Shown here: positions 56,829 through 64,000 of the stretch, piece after piece
How positions within the stretch are numbered: position 1 is the stretch's first letter
How the letters are laid out: the number at the start of each line of letters is the position of its first letter
Assembly (NCBI RefSeq): GCF_008014775.2
Contig: NZ_CP144914.1
Span: 1,550,001 to 1,614,000, forward strand
DNA from: Alkalicoccus halolimnae
Lineage (GTDB): Bacteria > Bacillota > Bacilli > Bacillales > Salisediminibacteriaceae
DNA: 64,000 nt
Reading direction: 5' to 3'
Notes under the pieces: model-generated
Seen by the model: only the letters and a program-made list of their open reading frames with translations
The model's database searches: none
Told to the model about the DNA's origin: nothing
Program-made: the position numbers and the translations under genes

Positions 56829-56851
56829 GATCTTAGAAAGGAGGTATACAT

Positions 56852-57490
56852 ATGAAGTATGAGAGAATTCCATTAGGACCGCTGCAGACGAACGGCTACA
56901 TTATTTATAAAGACCGTGAAGGGTTAATTGTTGATCCGGGAGGCGAAGCAGATTTTTTGCTCGGACGGATTAAAGAGTTAAATATAAAAGTACATGCTGT
57001 CCTTCTTACACACGCCCATTTTGATCACATCGGCGCTCTTGAAAAAGTGCGGGAAGAGCTGCAATGTCCGGTTTATCTGCATGAAGCAGAAAATGAGTGG
57101 CTTGAAAATACTAAGCTGAATGGTTCAGGAGTTTTCCCTGGAATAGAAGAAATCAGCTGCAAAAAAGCGGAAAATCTGTGGACAGAGGAAGGAGAAAAAG
57201 AAATAGGTCCATTTGCCTTCTATTTATTTGAAACGCCCGGGCATTCTCCAGGGAGTGTGACGTATTATTTTCTGCATGAAAATCTCGCATTTTCAGGTGA
57301 TGTACTTTTTAGGGGAGGCGTTGGGAGAACCGATTTAACTGGCGGAAGCCAGGAAGTTCTGCTGGACTCAATTCACGAAAAACTGCTTCTGCTTCCTGAT
57401 GAAACTGAAATACTTAACGGCCACGGACCGGAAACAACCATTGGAGAAGAGAAGGAAACGAATCCTTTCATCAATGGATTTGGATGGTGA
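56852..57490 (+). CDS. yqgX: Metallo-beta-lactamase fold hydrolase YqgX (glyoxalase II-like)
   Basis: Two-metal hydrolase. THAHFDHIGAL (HxHxDH, near residue 55), GHSPGSVTYY, SGDVLF and the terminal His NGHGPETT supply all expected ligands. 212 residues, the compact form lacking the C-terminal glutathione-binding domain of classical glyoxalase II, so the thiol partner (perhaps bacillithiol) is inferred. AAAGGAGG before ATG 56852. Confidence 0.92.
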   Translation: MKYERIPLGPLQTNGYIIYKDREGLIVDPGGEADFLLGRIKELNIKVHAVLLTHAHFDHIGALEKVREELQCPVYLHEAENEWLENTKLNGSGVFPGIEEISCKKAENLWTEEGEKEIGPFAFYLFETPGHSPGSVTYYFLHENLAFSGDVLFRGGVGRTDLTGGSQEVLLDSIHEKLLLLPDETEILNGHGPETTIGEEKETNPFINGFGW

Positions 57491-57619
57491 ATAAATAAAA
57501 ACTTTTATTTGTCCTAGCTTTGGTAGGCAGATTATACAATTTTCAAAAGCGGAAATAACAATTTATCGACAGTTTTGTTTACTGAAAATCATAAGTTGTT
57601 ATTATTTACTGCGTTTTAC

Positions 57620-57648
57620 TTTTGGTTTAGCTGATAATTTATTATAAT
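57620..57648 (+). promoter_or_regulatory. katG promoter with PerR-like half-sites
   Basis: TTTTGG (57620-57625), 17 bases, TATAAT (57643-57648). TGATAAT (57632-57638) and ATTATAA (57641-57647) resemble the two arms of the Per box TTATAATnATTATAA but with a 2-base rather than 1-base centre. Tentative. Confidence 0.4.
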
Positions 57649-57731
57649 TACAAAGTGAGAATAAATATTGATTCCACATTTAAATTTTCATGCGGGGAAA
57701 AGCAGATTTAATTTCTGTTTATTCCTCCTAA

Positions 57732-59933
<2,202 letters not shown>

Positions 59934-59995
59934 GCAAGCCGATAAAGAAAATTATTCCCGGACTCACGCATAACAGCAGAGATAAACGGGTAACG

Positions 59996-60072
59996 AAACA
60001 CCTTATTAAGCTTCCTGACCTTTCACCTTTTCAAGTGAATCTGGGTCAGGAGCATAAATAAGGTGTTTTTTG
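59996..60072 (+). terminator. Multi-stem terminator after katG
   Basis: Outer stem AAACACCTTATT / AATAAGGTGTTT closes a branched structure with inner stems CTGACC/GGTCAG and TTCAC/GTGAA, then a T-run. The remaining bases to 60308 show no gene (a 105-codon frame at 60063-60380 starts inside this terminator). Confidence 0.8.
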
Positions 60073-60308
60073 TATATAATTGTATTCGGCGACAGGCTTT
60101 ATTATTTCTAATTTTTTCAGACGCTTCAAGTAAATTTGTAATTCAGTCTACCTTTACAAAACAGGCTGCCTTGACAGAAAACGGGGCCAGGCTTGGGAGG
60201 CTCATGGGTTCCTCCGCCTATTCGAGTAGTAGTCTTCTATACCCGAAAAACGGTTCCCCGTCCCATTTTATTAAAGTAAGCGGCCCGGACTTAATCACAG
60301 CTATAATT

Positions 60309-60362
60309 AAAAAAAGCTGTATCCTGAAGGCGCTACAGCACGCCTGCGGGATACAGCTTTCA
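60309..60362 (-). terminator. Terminator of yqgY
   Basis: AAAGCTGTATCC / GGATACAGCTTT with a GGCG/CGCC inner part; T-run on the minus strand, 15 bases after the yqgY stop. Confidence 0.88.
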
Positions 60363-60376
60363 GGTAAAGGGAGCTT

Positions 60377-60622
60377 TTAATGCTCGCCTACACCGGGGAT
60401 CATAATAAATGTCGTATAATACGTGAAACCGACGAAAAAAACAGTTAAATAGGCCCCAAAAATATAAACGTAGGCACGTTCAGACAGCTTCAAATAGCTG
60501 AGTGCAATAAAAACGCCGGTTTGAGCAAAAAACAATATAGATGCTTCAACCATTTCTCCTACGAGGAACAAAACGGCAAATATCCCCGTCCAGAACCCGA
60601 GAACCCGATACATGCGCTCCAT
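60377..60622 (-). CDS. yqgY: DUF2626 small membrane protein YqgY
   Basis: 81 residues, about three helices, beginning MERMYRVLGFWTGIFAVLF, with LSERAYVYIFGAYLT and GFTYYTTF motifs that match the Bacillus DUF2626 family. AAAGGAGGGG lies 8 bases before ATG 60622; a longer frame upstream lacks a ribosome site. Unknown function. Confidence 0.9.
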   Translation of the reverse strand: MERMYRVLGFWTGIFAVLFLVGEMVEASILFFAQTGVFIALSYLKLSERAYVYIFGAYLTVFFVGFTYYTTFIMIPGVGEH

Positions 60623-60779
60623 GACTTCCCCTCCTTTGTATGTAACTAAGTACGCATAAATGAACACAAACAAGTTCACTTTATTATAAATCTATTTCAG
60701 GTGATTTGTAAACTATTCCTTACTTAACTTTTAGTAATATAAGTATTTTTGAAGAATAAAGAGAAAATTGTTGTTAAGG

Positions 60780-60805
60780 GTTTAAATTACTGAAAATAAA
60801 GGTAT
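60780..60805 (+). promoter_or_regulatory. SigB-type general-stress promoter
   Basis: GTTTAA (60780-60785), 14 bases, AGGTAT (60800-60805). The SigB consensus is GTTTAA, 12-15 bases, GGGTAT, so 11 of 12 positions agree. It sits 55 bases before a YtxH-domain gene, a class that belongs to the SigB regulon in B. subtilis. Confidence 0.75.
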
Positions 60806-60859
60806 TATTAATGTTATGTAGAACTTAATACATAACGTCTTTAAAGGAGGAAACAGTTT

Positions 60860-61381
60860 ATGAGTAAAATGGACACTAAAGATTTCGCACTGGGGGCTTT
60901 ACTAGGAAGCATCATAGGAGCAGCAGCAGCTATTCTTATGGCACCAAAATCAGGTAAAGAGCTTCGTAATGATCTGAATGAAAAGGCAGTTACAGCGAAG
61001 GACCGAACAACTGAATGGTCCAACACTGCAAAAGAAAGAGGTGTTGAGTGGACCAACACTGCAAAAGAAAAAGGAACCTCGTTGAAGAGTACCGCTAAAG
61101 AAAAAGGTTCTGAATATTCCCAGACTGCCAAAGAGAAATCTGAAGAGTTCACTACTGCTGCAAAACAGCAGCTTGAAAGAATTTCTGAAAAATCGGCAGG
61201 CGTTAAACAAAAAGCTTCTTCTATGAAAGAAGACCTCGCCGGAGATGTAAAAGGGATTATGGAATCAGAGAAATCTGAAGGAAGAAAGCTTGCCCAGCAG
61301 GTAGTGCAGGAAATAGAAGAAACAAAAGCCAGACTAAGAAAAGATGTAGAGGCCCTTCACGAAGAACAGAATAAACAATAA
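60860..61381 (+). CDS. YtxH-domain stress protein with LEA-like 11-residue repeats
   Basis: N-terminal YtxH region (residues 1-40) with one glycine/alanine-rich membrane helix (GALLGSIIGAAAAILMAPKSG). Then TAK motifs recur at residues 45, 56, 67, 78 and 89, an exact 11-residue period (consensus TAKEKGxEWxx), as in group 3 LEA proteins. The rest (about 100-173) is a charged coiled coil. LEA-like repeats are linked to desiccation and osmotic protection. AAAGGAGG before ATG 60860; SigB-type promoter upstream; terminator after. Confidence 0.88.
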   Translation: MSKMDTKDFALGALLGSIIGAAAAILMAPKSGKELRNDLNEKAVTAKDRTTEWSNTAKERGVEWTNTAKEKGTSLKSTAKEKGSEYSQTAKEKSEEFTTAAKQQLERISEKSAGVKQKASSMKEDLAGDVKGIMESEKSEGRKLAQQVVQEIEETKARLRKDVEALHEEQNKQ

Positions 61382-61382
61382 A

Positions 61383-61416
61383 TAAAAAACCCGCAGATTT
61401 TTTGCGGGTTTTTTAT
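61383..61416 (+). terminator. Terminator between the YtxH/LEA gene and comG
   Basis: AAAAACCCGCA pairs with TGCGGGTTTTT, then further T/A-rich sequence. Confidence 0.92.
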
Positions 61417-61434
61417 TTATTTAGAAGGAGTTTT

Positions 61435-61470
61435 ATGACAGGATGTCGAATGTATGTTCTTGTGCAGTAA
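61435..61470 (+). CDS. Possible 11-residue leader peptide ahead of comGA
   Basis: ATG at 61435 has AGAAGGAG 4-5 bases upstream and opens a frame MTGCRMYVLVQ ending at TAA 61468-61470, 24 bases before comGA. The good ribosome site with no gene behind it is the only evidence. It could be chance or a decayed start. Confidence 0.3.
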   Translation: MTGCRMYVLVQ

Positions 61471-61494
61471 AAAATAAGAATAGGAGAGTGATAT

Positions 61495-62562
61495 ATGGAA
61501 GCAGCTTCAAAGTTAAGAAATATCATTAAGGAAGCGGTAGCCCTGAGAGCTTCTGACGTTCATATTCTTCCAGATGACGAAGGCGTGATTATCAGGCTGC
61601 GCCTGGATGGACAGCTTATTGATTCAGACAGGCTTACTCACCAGGCTGGAAGAAAACTTATCTCCCACATGAAATTCATTTCCGGTATGGATATTGGAGA
61701 GAGAAGACGCCCTCAGAATAAAAGAATTGAAATGAAGCTCGAGCATAGAACTGTATTTATCCGCCTCTCCACTTTTCCTTCCTCCTTAATGGAAACACTC
61801 GTTCTTCGGGTATTTCCATACGAAAAATCGGACACCCTGCATAACCTGGCCCTGTTCCCTGAGCAGGCTGCCAACCTTCAGAAACTTATACATAGCCCCC
61901 ATGGTTTAATACTAATCTGCGGCCCCACGGGAGCCGGGAAAACAACTACACTGTATTCACTATTACAAGATAGAATGCGCGGTGCAAAAGAAAATATTAT
62001 GACGCTTGAAGACCCTGTTGAAAGAAGAGAAAACGGACTTCTGCAAATGGAAATCAATGAAAAGGCAGGGGTTACCTATGCCTCGGGATTGAGAAGCCTT
62101 CTTCGTCATGATCCGGATTTAATCGTTATCGGTGAAATACGCGATGAAGAAACTGCAGCTATTGCAGTAAAAGCTGCTATGAGCGGACATCTGGTTATTT
62201 CAAGTCTTCACAGCAGTTCCACGTCAAATGCTTTAAGAAGACTGATTGATCTCGGTGTAGATAAAGCTGATCTTCAGGAAGTTCTTTATGGAGTAGTAGC
62301 CCAATGTTTAATTGATATGAACTGTCCCTTCTGCACAGGGGGCTGTTCTATTCACTGCCGTAAAAGAAGAATCAGCCGGAGAAAAGCTCTTTATGAAATT
62401 CTTATGGAAGATGAGCTGCAGCAGGCATTTGAAAATCTGCATAAACCCTTTATTGGAGGCCTTCCCAGATTCAATCTGAAATATCTTCTCCGAAAAGGGA
62501 TAGCTCTTGGGTATATCAGCGAACGTGAGTGGAAACGTTTTGGTAAAGGAGCCTACTTGTGA
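61495..62562 (+). CDS. comGA: Competence pseudopilus assembly ATPase ComGA
   Basis: GspE/PilB-family ATPase that powers the DNA-uptake pseudopilus. RASDVHILPDDEGVIIRLR is the N-terminal domain signature; Walker A GPTGAGKTTT at 143-152; Asp box LEDPVE; Walker B LLRHDPDLIVIGEIRD; His box HLVISSLHS. A four-Cys cluster (NCPFCTGGCSIHC) near 275 could bind zinc. 355 residues. ATG 61495 after AGGAGAGTG. Start of the comG operon, coupled to comGB by a GTGA overlap. Confidence 0.94.
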   Translation: MEAASKLRNIIKEAVALRASDVHILPDDEGVIIRLRLDGQLIDSDRLTHQAGRKLISHMKFISGMDIGERRRPQNKRIEMKLEHRTVFIRLSTFPSSLMETLVLRVFPYEKSDTLHNLALFPEQAANLQKLIHSPHGLILICGPTGAGKTTTLYSLLQDRMRGAKENIMTLEDPVERRENGLLQMEINEKAGVTYASGLRSLLRHDPDLIVIGEIRDEETAAIAVKAAMSGHLVISSLHSSSTSNALRRLIDLGVDKADLQEVLYGVVAQCLIDMNCPFCTGGCSIHCRKRRISRRKALYEILMEDELQQAFENLHKPFIGGLPRFNLKYLLRKGIALGYISEREWKRFGKGAYL

Positions 62563-63587
62563 GGAAAAAATTATTTTCGAACGATCAGGAACGAGGAAGG
62601 CTTCTTCTGGAAATCGCCTCCCTTTTGGAGGAAGGCTACAATATTGGAGAAGCTATTGAGTTGTACGCGGCCTTTTTAACAGGAGAGAGACAGGAGTGGC
62701 TGCACACCGCTTATAAAGAAATGGAAAAAGGCGATATGTTTGCTGAACAGCTTTCTGACGCGGGGTTTTCAGCAGAAATAATCAACTTTATACGTATGCT
62801 TGAAATGCACGGAGCTTTTCAAAAAGCATTGGAACAAGCCGGATATATGCTGATAAAAAGGTATGAACTTAAAAAGCAGGTGCACTCGGTACTTCATTAT
62901 CCTTTGGTACTACTTTCGGGAGTTTTCCTTCTCGGTGTAGTATTGATGGAAGGGATTCTGCCGCAGTTTCAGCAGTTTTTTCAGGCGATGGACCACGAGC
63001 TCCCGATGCTGACCAGAGGCATGCTTCTTTTCATGGACTGGTTTCGACTTCCTTTATTTTTAAGCTTTGTCGGAGCAGGCCTGCTCGTTTTTTTCTGGCT
63101 TAAAAGAAAACCTGCTGCTGAGCAGGTAGAGGTTATGTTGAGAATTCCCGTTATTCATAAATACATCCGCCAGCTGATTTCTTATTATTTTGCTGCACAG
63201 CTCGCCCCTATGCTGAAAGGGGGCCTATCTTTACAGCAGGCACTGAAGACTATGAAAGAGGAATCAAAACTGATCTTTTTTCAGTATGAGGCAGATTACT
63301 TTATTCACCACCTGGAGGAAGGAACGAATTTTTCCGATATTATTAAAGAACGAGCGTATTATATTCCTCAGCTTTCTGTAGTATGGGCTTTTGGAGAGTC
63401 ACGCGGAGAAGCGGCGCAGGAGCTTGAAACTTTCGCTGCTTATTTGTTTCAAAAGATGTATGAGAATACGAATAAAGCGATCGGTTTTTTCCAACCGGTA
63501 ATATTTTGTTTTATCGGAGCTATAGTTATACTTCTTTTTCTTTCTATGATGCTTCCTGTCTTTTCCGTAATAGATTCTTTTTCATAA
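62559..63587 (+). CDS. comGB: Competence pseudopilus membrane protein ComGB
   Basis: GspF/PilC-type polytopic assembly platform. Two T2SF repeats (about 5-130 and 185-310) and three helices (about 115-135, 165-185, 315-340). LEEGYNIGEAIELY and MLKGGLSLQQAL are the matching helices of each repeat. 342 residues. GTG 62559 overlaps comGA by 4 bases. Confidence 0.92.
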   Translation: MRKKLFSNDQERGRLLLEIASLLEEGYNIGEAIELYAAFLTGERQEWLHTAYKEMEKGDMFAEQLSDAGFSAEIINFIRMLEMHGAFQKALEQAGYMLIKRYELKKQVHSVLHYPLVLLSGVFLLGVVLMEGILPQFQQFFQAMDHELPMLTRGMLLFMDWFRLPLFLSFVGAGLLVFFWLKRKPAAEQVEVMLRIPVIHKYIRQLISYYFAAQLAPMLKGGLSLQQALKTMKEESKLIFFQYEADYFIHHLEEGTNFSDIIKERAYYIPQLSVVWAFGESRGEAAQELETFAAYLFQKMYENTNKAIGFFQPVIFCFIGAIVILLFLSMMLPVFSVIDSFS

Positions 63588-63719
63588 AATTAAAAGCTGG
63601 AAGTAAAGACGAATAGGAAAAAAGTACAGCAATATTCAATTTTTATCTCCTTTGAAATCCTGTATTTAACAGTGTCAGCCTCTACTTTTCTTCACCTGGC
63701 AATAAAGTTCACTGAAAAG

Positions 63720-63732
63720 AAAACAAAATTTT
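63720..63732 (+). promoter_or_regulatory. Single ComK-like AT box between comGB and comGC
   Basis: AAAA-CAAAA-TTTT fits one ComK half site (AAAAN5TTTT). A second, properly spaced box is not evident, so function is uncertain. It lies in an unusual 199-base gap inside the comG operon. Confidence 0.35.
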
Positions 63733-63786
63733 GATCATAGTCGTTTTGTTTCACGGATATATAAAAAATATTTGAAGGAGTTTTAC

Positions 63787-64000
63787 ATGAAAAAATTTAT
63801 GGGGTTTATTAAGAATAAAAAAGGTTTTACTCTTATTGAAGTAATGGTGGTACTGGTGATTATATCTATTCTGCTGCTTGTTTTTATTCCAAACCTGACG
63901 AAAAACCAGAATGTAGCTAACAGCAAGAGCTGTGAAGCAACTCTTGAACTGGTGGAAGCCCAGATTATTGCCTATCAGATTGATAACGATGGACAGTCAC
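63787..64000 (+). CDS. comGC: Major competence pseudopilin ComGC (partial, cut by window end)
   Basis: Type IV pilin-like subunit. Prepilin peptidase site after Gly13 (NKKG|FTLIEVMVVL), followed by the hydrophobic assembly helix to about residue 36. Only the first 71 codons are inside the window and the frame is open to the end. GAAGGAG lies 8 bases before ATG 63787. Separated from comGB by 199 bases, whereas the comG genes are usually contiguous. Confidence 0.93.
   Translation, partial: MKKFMGFIKNKKGFTLIEVMVVLVIISILLLVFIPNLTKNQNVANSKSCEATLELVEAQIIAYQIDNDGQS

Noticed and set aside
60063-60380. 105-codon plus-strand frame after katG
   Set aside because: Begins inside the katG terminator and runs through the yqgY terminator; no ribosome site.

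Overview
The window is a chromosomal segment of a low-to-moderate GC Gram-positive bacterium of the Bacillaceae. Gene content and order follow the Bacillus subtilis block yqeZ-yqfA ... phoH-yqfF-ybeY-dgkA-cdd-era-recO-glyQS-ccpN-yqfL-yqxD-dnaG-sigA-cccA-trmK-yqfO-ispH-cshB-nfo-zur-yqfW-ispG-yqgB-sodA-pbpA-yqgN-gluP-yqgQ-glcK-yqgW-yqgX-yqgY-comG. Many extracytoplasmic segments are strongly acidic (cytochrome c linker, PbpA tail, NfeD loop), and there is a Na+/phosphate cotransporter and a LEA-like repeat protein. This suggests a salt- and/or alkali-adapted relative, which is inference. No prophage, insertion sequence, CRISPR array or plasmid module is visible.

Layout. 0-3 kb: NfeD-type protease and flotillin FloA, with an ECF (SigW-like) promoter at the very edge. 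3-9.4 kb: phoH, pgpH (c-di-AMP hydrolysis), ybeY, dgkA, cdd, era, recO, tightly packed with several overlaps. 9.4-14.2 kb: a T-box leader, glyQS, then ccpN-yqfL (gluconeogenic control). 14.3-17.9 kb: yqxD-dnaG-sigA. 18-21.3 kb: a phosphodiesterase, cytochrome c550, trmK, yqfO. 21.3-25.3 kb: ispH and a CarD-like gene on the minus strand, cshB and nfo on the plus strand. 25.3-34.7 kb is a metal and phosphate block: a manganese-type ABC pair without a binding protein, ppx-ppk, then a zinc ABC transporter (one ATPase with a His-rich tail, two permeases) translationally coupled to zur, with a near-consensus Zur box about 600 bases upstream. 34.7-36.6 kb: yqfW and ispG. 36.7-39.4 kb looks like an envelope-stress module: a DUF1002 secreted protein with a SigM-like promoter, a second NfeD protein with a textbook SigW-type promoter, and two SinR-like regulators. 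39.8-43.1 kb: yqgB, a Na+/Pi cotransporter behind four 11-bp-spaced PhoP hexamers, and three tRNAs. 43.3-47.2 kb: a HesB-like protein, sodA, a probable 6S RNA, pbpA, and rpmG of the zinc-free type. 47.2-51 kb: a solitary Cas2/VapD-like protein, a small lipoprotein, yqgN, a DUF92 gene, and ldh behind two Rex sites. 51.3-57.5 kb: gluP, yueI, yqgQ-glcK, two membrane proteins, yqgW, yqgX. 57.7-61.4 kb: katG, yqgY, and a SigB-type promoter driving a YtxH/LEA-like protein. 61.4-64 kb: the start of the comG competence pseudopilus operon, with comGC cut by the window end.

How the genes work together. The core is the conserved replication, transcription and translation housekeeping cluster. The lineage-specific insertions deal with metals (Mn, Zn), phosphate and polyphosphate, redox state (Rex-ldh, katG, sodA) and envelope stress. 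Most of these insertions carry readable promoter or operator motifs of known Bacillus regulators (Zur, PhoP, Rex, SigW, SigM, SigB). I found no complete unknown multi-gene system. The most interesting items are this regulatory layer, the two ABC transporters lacking binding proteins, the SinR-like pair, the zinc-free L33 and the 6S RNA locus.
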